DNA of 64,000 bases. Origin: an uncultured Paracoccaceae bacterium (GTDB lineage: Bacteria > Pseudomonadota > Alphaproteobacteria > Rhodobacterales > Rhodobacteraceae). The stretch covers positions 62,001 through 126,000 of the forward strand of contig CANLVD010000010.1 in the NCBI GenBank assembly GCA_947494445.1. Direction: 5' to 3'. A program made the translations under genes and the position numbers. Shown in pieces: positions 56,622 to 64,000 of this stretch; positions within the stretch are counted from its first letter, which is position 1; every line of letters begins with the position of its first letter. Under the pieces are notes generated by a model that saw only the letters and a program-made list of their open reading frames with translations, was not told the DNA's origin and did no database searches.

Positions 56622-57260
56622 TTAGCCGTTCAGACGCGCCACGACCATCGCCACAGGTCCGGTCAAGGGAACTGAAACGACATTGGACTGCCCCTGTGCC
56701 CTGATCAGCGAGGTGATGTCATGCACACGCAGGAACCGACCGGTGCCGCGCAATCTCAATGTCTGGCTGATGATCCAGTCGGCGCAGCCGCGCGGCGGTT
56801 GTTCCGCACAAAAGGCAAGGCAGAGCAGGCCGCCCGGTCGCAGCAGTCGAACCATTTCGGAAATCGCCAAAGCGGGATTTGTCGCCGTCTCCAGCGCCCA
56901 GGCACAAGTCAGAACATCAAAGGTTGCATCCTCAAACGGCATAGCTTCCAGCCGCCCCAGCACCTTGTGGCTCGGGATGTCATCACAGCGCCCCAGCATG
57001 GCATCAGATGGGTCGAGCAGCGTGATGCGGCTGGGGGCAAATCCTTCGGAAATCAAACGCCGGGCAAACGCGCCGGTGCCGCAGCCTGCGTCAAGCAACC
57101 GGGCATCAGGGGTTGCAGATGCCCGAACGGCTGCCTCAAGTGCGGCTTGAGCCTCTCCACCAGCATATCGCAGCCAGCGGTGATGCAGCCTGTCATAAGA
57201 CGCGGCGAGCCGGTCATAAAGCGGCGCAAGGTCCTGAGTAGAGTAGTCAATCAAGGTCAT
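56622..57260 (-). CDS. SAM-dependent methyltransferase (class I)
   Basis: 212 residues. Motif I is LLDAGCGTGAFARRL (about 56-70), followed by ITLLDPSDAML and FDVLTCAWALETATNP, typical of UbiE/COQ5-like methyltransferases. The substrate is unknown. It overlaps the membrane protein gene upstream by 4 nt (ATGA) and is followed immediately by the VOC remnant. Confidence 0.87.
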   Translation of the reverse strand: MTLIDYSTQDLAPLYDRLAASYDRLHHRWLRYAGGEAQAALEAAVRASATPDARLLDAGCGTGAFARRLISEGFAPSRITLLDPSDAMLGRCDDIPSHKVLGRLEAMPFEDATFDVLTCAWALETATNPALAISEMVRLLRPGGLLCLAFCAEQPPRGCADWIISQTLRLRGTGRFLRVHDITSLIRAQGQSNVVSVPLTGPVAMVVARLNG

Positions 57261-57559
57261 TGTCCGACTAGCTCCACCTCAAACCGGTCACCTGGATTTG
57301 CGACAGATGCGCGCCATGTCAGGAAGGTCCAGACGATCCCCACCAATGCGATGAACAGAAGTCCAAAGAGATACCAATCGCCAAGATCGAACGGCGGTGG
57401 TGACGTCATGCCGAGCGGATGCAGTACCACGCCCCCAAAGACCATCAGACGTTCAGCTAGGCCCGGCAAATCGAACTGGTGACGGTCCGAGATGATGAAG
57501 TTCAACGGGATGAACAGCCAGAGGGCTGAGAGTTTGGTGTGCGGATCAATCTTGCGCAT
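57257..57559 (-). CDS. Small membrane protein of unknown function
   Basis: 100 residues with two hydrophobic segments (about 11-24 and 63-83, YLFGLLFIALVGIVWTFLTW). The loop between has PLGMTSPPPFDLGDWY. Not recognised. Translationally coupled to the methyltransferase gene after it, so the two may act together at the membrane. Confidence 0.6.
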   Translation of the reverse strand: MRKIDPHTKLSALWLFIPLNFIISDRHQFDLPGLAERLMVFGGVVLHPLGMTSPPPFDLGDWYLFGLLFIALVGIVWTFLTWRASVANPGDRFEVELVGQ

Positions 57560-57763
57560 GACAATGCCTTTTGAGCGGAATTTGGAGGGTTCGGGTATCA
57601 GTTGCGATCAGGTGAGCTGCCTTCGGGCCAAGCGGATGCCCGCGAACACGCCCGACAGTCAAAACTCGAAACGCCACAGGGAATTGGCACGGCGTCAACG
57701 CCGCGTTTGCGTGCTTCGTAAAGAGGGGATTGCGGTCAGGATCTGCCTGACCGTCTGGCCGGG

Positions 57764-58405
57764 TTAGTCCCGGCGTCGAGCCACAATGAACGGGTTCAGC
57801 TGGCCTTTGCCAAGATACCTGCAGATTTCGACCCTGAAACCGGCTTGATCCAATACAGTGAGCAGGTCTTCCCGGCTCAGATAAGCCACCGGTGGCGCGA
57901 TCCCGACAAATCCAAGCGTGCGAACCATGCCGCGGATAAAGGCATTCGCATCGCCAAGACACACTGTTTTCGAGACAAAGCAGCCACCGGGTGTGAGCTG
58001 ACCATGAACCAAGCGCAGCACCTTGGGCAGATCTTCAACAAGGTGAAGCATGCTGAAGGATAAAATGACGTCAAAGGGCGCGCCGGGCGCGCGGGCTGCG
58101 GCATCAGCCACGGCAAAATGCAGGTTGCGCGCGTTTGAGGCGATCCTTTTGTCATCAGCGATCCTGATCATGGCGGGCGATACATCACTGCCCGTATAGT
58201 TCGCCACGCCTGGCGCCAGCTTCACGGCTGTTGTTCCGGTTCCACAACCCAGTTCCAGCACGGTATCCGTGGGCTTGAGCACCGCCCGCACAGCTTCAAG
58301 CTTTGCTGCATAGGCAGTTGGGTCCTTGATCGGTTTCTTTGCGTATTTTGGAGCGATTTTGTCCCAGAACGATACGGAATGATTTGGTGAGAATGTCGTG
58401 TGCAT
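57764..58405 (-). CDS. SAM-dependent methyltransferase (class I), LysR-linked
   Basis: 213 residues. Motif I VLELGCGTGTTAVKL (about 44-58), then YTGSDVSPAMIRIA and FDVILSFSMLHLVEDL. It is a small-molecule type, of unknown substrate; the sequence differs clearly from the methyltransferase at 56.6 kb. Divergent from the LysR gene across 89 bp, the usual arrangement for a LysR target. A short repeat, ACGTA-N9-TACGT, at about 58471-58489 may be the operator. Confidence 0.87.
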   Translation of the reverse strand: MHTTFSPNHSVSFWDKIAPKYAKKPIKDPTAYAAKLEAVRAVLKPTDTVLELGCGTGTTAVKLAPGVANYTGSDVSPAMIRIADDKRIASNARNLHFAVADAAARAPGAPFDVILSFSMLHLVEDLPKVLRLVHGQLTPGGCFVSKTVCLGDANAFIRGMVRTLGFVGIAPPVAYLSREDLLTVLDQAGFRVEICRYLGKGQLNPFIVARRRD

Positions 58406-58494
58406 GATGTAGCCTTGTTGTTTCGGAGGCTACATAGCTGTGCGTTCCTGAATGGATAATTGCGAAAATACGTACAGTAGCTATACGTGCATCA

Positions 58495-59403
58495 ATGAAC
58501 TGGGCAGCGGTATCCTTTGACTGGAATCAAGTGCGCGCCTTCCTCGCGACGGCTGAGGAAGGGTCGTTCAGCGGGGCAGCACGGGCGCTGAACACAACGC
58601 AGCCAACGATTGGACGTCAGATCTCGGAGCTTGAGGAACGTCTTGGCGTAACCCTCGTGGAGCGCAGCGTGCGTGGGCCGAAACTGACCGACACTGGCCG
58701 CGACCTGCTCAAGCATGTGCGTGCAATGGGTGAGGCCGCGACACTGATCTCAATGTCGGCAACAGCCCATGCGCAGGATGTCTCGGGGCCTGTGACAGTC
58801 ACAGCGACCGATCTGTTGTCGGCCCAGTCACTGCCAGGCCTGCTTGCACCCTTGCGCGACAGCAATCCCGGCATCCGCGTCAGCATCGTTGCGTCCAATG
58901 ACCTGCAGAACCTCATCAAGCGAGAGGCCGACATCGCCATTCGTCATGTCCGCCCTGAACAGCCCGATTTGATTGCCCGCCATGTCGGCGATTTTCATGC
59001 GGGTCTTTATGCATCCAAGGCGTATCTCGACAGGGCAGGGCGGCCACGTGTGCCACGGGACGCTGCCAACCACGTCTTTGTCGGGAACCCGGATCCCGAA
59101 CGCCTGATTGCACCCATGCAGAGCCTTGGCATACCACTTCGCCCCGAGAATTTCGTGATGTCTAGCGACAACGGTGTTGTTGTCTGGGAGTTGATGCGCG
59201 CCAATCTTGGCATCACCGTGCTGCCAGATGCCCTCTGCGATCTTGATCCCACCCTTGAACGCGTCCTGCCAGAGTTGCCGCCGTTCCAGTTCCCGATCTG
59301 GCTGGTGACCCACCGGGAACTTCAGACAAGCAAGCGCATCCGCATCGTCTTTGATCTGCTGGTCCGTGGTTTTCAGGAGATGACCAATCTAAAGCGCACC
59401 TGA
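58495..59403 (+). CDS. LysR-family transcriptional regulator
   Basis: 302 residues. The N-terminal helix-turn-helix is FSGAARALNTTQPTIGRQISELEERLG (about 23-49); shown in part, AARALNTTQPTIGRQISEL. The rest is a LysR effector-binding domain. It probably controls the divergent methyltransferase gene and itself from the shared 89-bp gap. The effector is unknown. Confidence 0.92.
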   Translation: MNWAAVSFDWNQVRAFLATAEEGSFSGAARALNTTQPTIGRQISELEERLGVTLVERSVRGPKLTDTGRDLLKHVRAMGEAATLISMSATAHAQDVSGPVTVTATDLLSAQSLPGLLAPLRDSNPGIRVSIVASNDLQNLIKREADIAIRHVRPEQPDLIARHVGDFHAGLYASKAYLDRAGRPRVPRDAANHVFVGNPDPERLIAPMQSLGIPLRPENFVMSSDNGVVVWELMRANLGITVLPDALCDLDPTLERVLPELPPFQFPIWLVTHRELQTSKRIRIVFDLLVRGFQEMTNLKRT

Positions 59404-59504
59404 TGGCAGGCGCCTTGGCGTTCTGAACAAGCCCGTTGCACGCCAAGCGCTGCAAGACGGACCACCCCTGTTCCAACCGAGCAAAGGGCGGTATTGGTCG
59501 CAGA

Positions 59505-59882
59505 ATGATGAATTTTGATATATTGCCTTTTCTTTATCTGGCACTTTGCATCGGTGTTATCGGATTTCAGGTGGCACTCATTGCGGGTGCTCCGTGGGGG
59601 CATTTGACCCAAGGCGGTCAAAACGTTGGTCCACTGCCCAAAAGGAACCGCATCGCGGCCTTCGTTTCCATATTTCTTCTGGCAGGCATGGCGCTGGCCA
59701 TTCTGTCGGCTGCGGGCTTCTGGCCACATTGGCCTGAATGGACAGCCTGGGCCGCCTTGGCCCTTCAGTCTGTCGTGGCATTGCTCAACTGGATCACACC
59801 CTCAAAGCCCGAAAGACGGCTTTGGGGGCCCATTACAACTGCAATGCTCGTGATGGCGGCCAGTGTTGTTTTCACAGCCTAG
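59505..59882 (+). CDS. Small membrane protein of unknown function
   Basis: 125 residues with four predicted helices (about 5-27, 47-68, 75-95 and 104-124). The start MMNFDILPFLYLALCIGVIG has two ATGs in a row; I used the first. A short hydrophilic loop, GGQNVGPLPKRNR, separates the first two helices. The pattern resembles small DoxX- or DUF-type membrane proteins, but no family is certain. It lies 101 nt after the LysR gene. Confidence 0.65.
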   Translation: MMNFDILPFLYLALCIGVIGFQVALIAGAPWGHLTQGGQNVGPLPKRNRIAAFVSIFLLAGMALAILSAAGFWPHWPEWTAWAALALQSVVALLNWITPSKPERRLWGPITTAMLVMAASVVFTA

Positions 59883-59970
59883 ACAGTCATCAGGAAGGCC
59901 CACCGGACGCTTTTGATCCTACAATGCATGGAGTCGTCCGGAAAGCGCAGGGATCCCGGCACCAAACAGC

Positions 59971-59998
59971 AAAACGCCCCGAAACCGGGGCGCTTTGT
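59971..59998 (-). terminator. Bidirectional terminator before the repeat protein end
   Basis: CGCCCC (59975-59980) pairs with GGGGCG (59987-59992). On the minus strand it is followed by TTTTGC and serves the large gene ending at 60019; on the plus strand CTTT follows for the small membrane protein gene. Confidence 0.7.
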
Positions 59999-60018
59999 CG
60001 TTTCAATCGGGGCAGGGA

Positions 60019-63000
60019 TCAGAAGAAGATCCCGCCACCGTCCTCGACCAATCCGATGTCGATGTCGTTGTTCACTTCACCAGCGCCCAGCGTGATCGTG
60101 TCTGACAGGTTTGTGCTGTCATTGATGTCAGAATCAAGCGCACCATTGCCCGCGTTCTGGTCGGTCAGGAAATAGGTATCCTCATCGAACTCGACCCCGA
60201 CGACATAATCGCCAGCGGCCAGACCGGTGAAGGCATAGGCCCCGTTCTCATCCGAGACGACCGAACCCACTTCAGCACCTGTGCTGTCGTAAAGCTTGAC
60301 CATCACGCCTGAAAGGCCCTCTTCGTTTTCACCCTGAAGACCATCTTCATCTTCATCCAGAAACACGAAGTCACCGATGGCAGCAGTGTCGAGGTTTTCG
60401 CCAAGCACATTGACCGTGACCGTCGCCGTCTCACCGCCCTCAATGCCATAGGTAAACGTCGTCTGCGCTGTCTCACCCTCATCCAGATCATCAAACTCTC
60501 CATTGGCGGAGAAATCGAACGACCCGTCAGCATTGATCACCAGAAGCCCGCCGTTGGACCCCGCAATCTGCTGAGCCACGCCCGCGGCATCACCGTTCAC
60601 GGACAGAACGTCACCGGTGTAGGTGCCGGCATCCTTGGTGTCATTGGCCGTGACCGTCGCTTCACCATTGTCGAGGATGTCATCCCCGTCGAAGGTTTCG
60701 CTCTCGGTGACAGTCAACACGTCATCATTGGCGACATAGAAAGTCTCACCCTCGACCACGACCGTGACGGTTGCGGTTTCGCCGCCTGCAATCTCATAGG
60801 TGAATGTGGTCTCGTCCGACTGGCCGTCATCCAGCGCGTCGAAATCACCATTGGCCGAGAAATCAAACGTGCCATCGGCGTTGATGATCAAAAGCCCGCC
60901 GTTTGATCCGGCAACCTCCTGCGCAACAGACCCTGCGGCCGCATTGACCGCCAGAACAGCGCCAGAATAGGCCCCGCCGTCCTTGGTGTCGTTGTCGGTC
61001 ACCTGGTCGCTGCCATCATCAAGTGCGTCACCGCCGTCAAAGCCCTCGGTCTCGGACACCGTCAGCACATCGTCATTTGCGACGTAGAAAGTCTCGCCTT
61101 CGACCACCACCGTAACGGTTGCGGTTTCGCCACCGGCGATCTCATAAGTGAACGTTGTCGTGGCCGACTGACCTTCGTCCAGCGCGTCAAAGTCGCCGTT
61201 GGCTGAAAAATCGAACGATCCATCAGCGTTCAGGACCAGCAAACCGCCGTTCGAGCCTGCAACCTGCGCAGCCACATTGCCTGCGGAACCGTTCACGCCA
61301 AGAACATCCCCGGCATAGTCGCCGCCATCCTTGGTGTCGTTGGCCTTCACATCGGTCTCGCCGTTGTCCAGTGCGTCACCGCCGTCAAAACCTTCGGTCT
61401 CGGACACCGTCAGCACGTCATCATTGGCGACGTAGAAGGTCTCGCCTTCGACCACGACCGTAACGGTTGCGGTTTCGCCACCGGCAATCTCGTAAGTGAA
61501 CGTTGTGGTTGCCGACTGCCCCTCATCCAGCGCGTCGAAATCACCATTGGCCGAGAAATCAAACGTGCCATCAGCGTTGATCCGGATCAGGCCGCCGTTG
61601 GACCCTGCCACAACCTGCGCCACATTGCCGGCATCACCGTTCACGCCCAGCACGTCACCGGAATAACCGGCACCATCCTGCGTGTCATTGTCGGTGATCT
61701 GGTCTGATCCATCATCGAGCAGATCTGCGCCATCGAACCCTTCGGTTTCCGACACGGTCACCACATCATCAAGTGCGGCATATACCACTTCCGGCTCATC
61801 CGGCGTCTCGGGGTGGAAATAGATGTTGTCGATCGCACCCGATCCGCACAACGTGATCGTCATGAAGGACACGTTGGACACATTGAAGGGAACCTGCGCC
61901 ACCTCGCCATCGCCCGTGGTCGGCATCCAGATCTCTTCAATCAGAGAGCCATCGGCGTCATAAAACCTGACGTTGCCGCTCTCTTCGATGTCGATGATCG
62001 TCAGACCGCCCACATGAGACGGCTGATCGAAGGTAAACTCGAACGTGCCGCCAGCGGCGTTGTCATCGGGGTCATTGGCGTCAAAATCCTCCGAGATGAT
62101 CAGAACCTTGCCCTGATCGGGCGTTTGCAGATCCCAGTCGCCACCGGTCGGATTGGCACTGTCAAAGACCATGGCGGCATTGGACCCGTTTGGCCCGTCT
62201 TGCGCACGCCACGCAGTGATGGTCACACCGTCATACTGGCCGTCAACGGTGGCCCCTGTGGCCAGATCATCCAGATCGACGCAGATGATTGCATCTGGGT
62301 CGACAGGCTCTTCCTGCCCCGATCCCTCAACCGGGTTCAGTTCCATCTTGTCGATGCGCATCATCTCGCCACCATCGCGATAGCCGCGGATCTCGATCTC
62401 CGCGCCATTGGCCACCTCGACACCTTCGAAGACAAATTCCGAGAAACTGCCATTGTTGCTGCCAACGCCATCTGACTGGCGGGTCAGCGAGACACCATCG
62501 ACCAGAACGCCATCGACATAGATCTCGATATAGCCGCAGCCATCGGTTTCATCCTGCGCAAAGATCGAGATGTCGTAGGTTGCCGTAGCACCTGAAAACG
62601 TGGTGCTCAGCGTGCCGTCGCAACCGCTTGCCCGCACCAGTTGTCCGCCATCGGCCTGCGCTCCCGAGACGGTGTAAAACCCGTCTGCCACCATGTCCTC
62701 GGCCTGAACCGTGACCGGGGCAGGGGTGTCGGGTTCTGCCTGTGCCTCAGCCTCCGCAAGTTCATTTAGCGTGAATTCCAGCTTGTCGATCCGTGCAAAT
62801 TCACCGCCGTCGCGATGGGCGACCACTTCGATGCTCGCACCTTCGGGGATGTCCACACCTTCCAGCGAAATCTCCGAGAAGCGGCCGTTGTTGCTGCCGC
62901 CGCCATTGTTGTCATTGTCCAAAACGATGGTCCCGACCGAGACGCCATCGACGAAAATCTCGATTGTGCTCTGACCGTCGCACTCATCCTGCGCAAAAAG

Positions 63001-63183
63001 CGTCAGCGTATAAGTGCCGCCGGGTCCTTCAAAATCGGATGAAAGCGTCGCTTCGTCTGCACGCGCCTTGACCAACTGGCCTTCGTCCGCGCGGTAGCCG
63101 TCAACAACGCGATAGCCGTCACGGTCCATGTCTTCTGCTTGTTGAACAAGCGTCTCACCTACGGAAAGGGGAATTGTGCTCAT
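60019..63183 (-). CDS. Large secreted repeat protein: two CBM-like modules, four VCBS-like repeats, SdrD-B domain
   Basis: 1054 residues, very acidic, rich in Gly, Asp, Asn and Thr. Order: two copies of a carbohydrate-binding-like module (about 10-130 and 135-265, sharing VQAEDM...DGY...GQLVKA and GGSNNG-x-FSE); a jelly-roll-like domain (about 275-455); four repeats of about 113 residues (about 460-925, DDVLTVSETEGFDG...NGGLLVINADGSFDFSANGD); and a SdrD B-like domain (about 930-1045, FVFLDEDEDGLQGENEEGL). No signal peptide. The acidic end, GLVEDGGGIFF, suits type I secretion. It probably binds polysaccharide or acts as an adhesin. ATG at 63183 with a GGAG site. Confidence 0.8.
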   Translation of the reverse strand: MSTIPLSVGETLVQQAEDMDRDGYRVVDGYRADEGQLVKARADEATLSSDFEGPGGTYTLTLFAQDECDGQSTIEIFVDGVSVGTIVLDNDNNGGGSNNGRFSEISLEGVDIPEGASIEVVAHRDGGEFARIDKLEFTLNELAEAEAQAEPDTPAPVTVQAEDMVADGFYTVSGAQADGGQLVRASGCDGTLSTTFSGATATYDISIFAQDETDGCGYIEIYVDGVLVDGVSLTRQSDGVGSNNGSFSEFVFEGVEVANGAEIEIRGYRDGGEMMRIDKMELNPVEGSGQEEPVDPDAIICVDLDDLATGATVDGQYDGVTITAWRAQDGPNGSNAAMVFDSANPTGGDWDLQTPDQGKVLIISEDFDANDPDDNAAGGTFEFTFDQPSHVGGLTIIDIEESGNVRFYDADGSLIEEIWMPTTGDGEVAQVPFNVSNVSFMTITLCGSGAIDNIYFHPETPDEPEVVYAALDDVVTVSETEGFDGADLLDDGSDQITDNDTQDGAGYSGDVLGVNGDAGNVAQVVAGSNGGLIRINADGTFDFSANGDFDALDEGQSATTTFTYEIAGGETATVTVVVEGETFYVANDDVLTVSETEGFDGGDALDNGETDVKANDTKDGGDYAGDVLGVNGSAGNVAAQVAGSNGGLLVLNADGSFDFSANGDFDALDEGQSATTTFTYEIAGGETATVTVVVEGETFYVANDDVLTVSETEGFDGGDALDDGSDQVTDNDTKDGGAYSGAVLAVNAAAGSVAQEVAGSNGGLLIINADGTFDFSANGDFDALDDGQSDETTFTYEIAGGETATVTVVVEGETFYVANDDVLTVTESETFDGDDILDNGEATVTANDTKDAGTYTGDVLSVNGDAAGVAQQIAGSNGGLLVINADGSFDFSANGEFDDLDEGETAQTTFTYGIEGGETATVTVNVLGENLDTAAIGDFVFLDEDEDGLQGENEEGLSGVMVKLYDSTGAEVGSVVSDENGAYAFTGLAAGDYVVGVEFDEDTYFLTDQNAGNGALDSDINDSTNLSDTITLGAGEVNNDIDIGLVEDGGGIFF
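60390..61790 (-). repeat. Four tandem DNA repeats of about 345 bp inside the large secreted protein gene
   Basis: Each unit encodes one VCBS-like repeat. Blocks are nearly identical at DNA level, for example GACGTAGAA-GTCTCGCC, CACCGTCAGCAC and GTCGAAATCACCATTGGC recur at about 345-bp spacing. The two central units are closest to each other, as expected from recent duplication or gene conversion. The last unit (60390-60725) is the most diverged. Confidence 0.8.
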
Positions 63184-63486
63184 CAGTGGGGGCTCCAAAT
63201 TCTCGGTCCGGTCCGTTGTCCCGAAAATATCGGCGGCCCGGTCAGGGGGATTTAAAGGGCTGGCTGTCGCACATACCAGTCGGCCCGCTTGTGGGGGTCC
63301 GTCGCGGCATCTCTGCCGGACGCGGCAACCGATAGGCGCCGACTTGGACGATGATCTGGCACAATGTGGTCAAATCGGGAAAATTGACTATGCATCCGGG
63401 TAGCCGGACGATCTTGCATGCAATTTTTGAAAGCCGCGCAATACTCTCTTGCGCCCCGGCAAATCACGGTGTATTCGACGCGCCAC
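63184..63486. other. Intergenic region between the large repeat protein and tRNA-Val
   Basis: 303 bp with no credible gene. It contains the promoter of the minus-strand repeat protein gene and that of the tRNA. TTGACT (63383-63388) is a -35-like hexamer on the plus strand about 100 bp before the tRNA, without a clear -10. Confidence 0.5.
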
Positions 63487-63562
<76 letters not shown>

Positions 63563-63576
63563 TTACACCCCGTTTT

Positions 63577-64000
63577 TCAGGAATTCTGGCTCAAAGCCGC
63601 AAGAGCCGTGCCTTGTCTTGGTGTGCAGCCAAAACGAAACAGCGCGTCGCCATAGGTGCTGGCCATGAGCATCAGAAAGCAATCGTTGCCGTCATAGTCA
63701 AAATCGACCCGCTGGCCGACATTGATCTGCTCGGCCCGATCCCCAAAACTGACCAGCAACCCGCCACCCGACAAGGTATTCACACCCAGCATCAAATTAG
63801 GTTCCGCCAGCCAATAGGCCTTGGTCGTGCTTCTTACGGATACATCCTTGATGTCGACGAAGCCTGTCTCGATCTGGGCACGCAGCACCTGCAGATCACT
63901 GTCGCGGCGCTCAAGTGCTGTTTTTGCATCCAGCAAAAGCGCTTCATAACGGTCATTCTCAATAGCACTGGTCGCCGTAACTACGGGAGCGGCGTCGGGT
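63577..64000 (-). CDS. Partial unrecognised protein (5' end beyond the window)
   Basis: At least 140 residues. The frame is open to the window edge, so the N-terminus is missing. A charged helical stretch (NDRYEALLLDAKTALERRDS) is followed by a beta-rich domain, FVDIKDVSVRSTTKAYWLAE through VGQRVDFDYDGNDCFLMLMAS. The domain size and the VGQ-x-V-x-F pattern recall PilZ-like beta barrels, but the RxxxR and DxSxxG c-di-GMP motifs are not in the visible part, so I do not assign it. It converges on tRNA-Val with 14 bp between. Confidence 0.6.
   Translation of the reverse strand, partial: PDAAPVVTATSAIENDRYEALLLDAKTALERRDSDLQVLRAQIETGFVDIKDVSVRSTTKAYWLAEPNLMLGVNTLSGGGLLVSFGDRAEQINVGQRVDFDYDGNDCFLMLMASTYGDALFRFGCTPRQGTALAALSQNS

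Noticed and set aside
60390-61790. Regularly spaced DNA repeats suggesting a CRISPR array
   Set aside because: The period is about 345 bp, the repeats are translated in one frame as protein repeats, and there are no short repeats with unique spacers or cas genes.

Overview
This window looks like a chromosomal segment of a marine alphaproteobacterium of the Rhodobacterales (Roseobacter group). The evidence is the gene set: SuyAB sulfolactate sulfo-lyase with a ComC-type dehydrogenase, a B12-dependent class II ribonucleotide reductase, a three-part TRAP transporter with an oversized DctM subunit, the OlsB/OlsA ornithine-lipid acyltransferases, ChpT of the CtrA phosphorelay, Bpt, DUF2852 and DUF3553 proteins, a class II DAHP synthase, and Hint-domain and VCBS-like repeat proteins. 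Base composition is high G+C and even, except for a lower-G+C stretch at about 55.4-56.6 kb. There are no rRNA genes, prophage, intact IS elements or CRISPR array; the only tRNA is tRNA-Val(UAC) near the right end.

Layout. 0-5 kb: a sulfolactate catabolic operon (suyA, suyB, comC, aldose 1-epimerase) facing a Rieske oxygenase. 5-9.4 kb: nrdJ with a strong terminator. 9.4-12.9 kb (minus): branched-chain amino acid operon ilvI - sulfotransferase - ilvN, preceded by a complete attenuator that encodes an 8-residue leader peptide ending Val-Val-Leu-Ile. 13.3-17.7 kb: TRAP operon dctP-dctQ-dctM. 17.8-26.7 kb (minus): Bpt, RDD, DUF2852, Hint protein, TetR, PPK2, Tat-lipoprotein hydrolase, metA, a tandem-repeat protein and a P-loop protein. 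26.7-36.5 kb: DMT exporter, C26 amidotransferase, a small catabolic operon (decarboxylating-dehydrogenase family, Gfo/Idh oxidoreductase, metallo-beta-lactamase), an acyl-CoA operon (thiolase, rhodanese, SDR), a desaturase and a GlxA-type regulator. 36.6-46.8 kb: mostly housekeeping and cell-cycle genes (DAHP synthase, serB, PAS protein, yicC, gmk, gamma-carbonic anhydrase, chpT, olsBA, thiE, enolase). 47-55.4 kb: duplicated-domain secreted protein, Na+/H+ antiporter, SDR, mazG, M20 amidohydrolase, tgt, lon. 55.4-59.9 kb: accessory region with an unrecognised protein, a glyoxalase remnant, two methyltransferases and a LysR regulator. 60-63.2 kb: a 1054-residue secreted repeat protein; then tRNA-Val and a gene cut by the window edge.

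The most unusual signals are in the control regions. The ilv leader has a promoter whose predicted +1 falls on the A of the leader ATG, so the leader message would be leaderless. A 76-nt highly paired element lies just before the comC ribosome binding site. A 10-bp inverted repeat covers the metA ribosome binding site. A perfect TTAA-N7-TTAA CtrA site precedes olsBA and lies close to chpT. A short intergenic element recurs four times. Starts were set by family N-termini and Shine-Dalgarno spacing; all functions are read from sequence without database searches.
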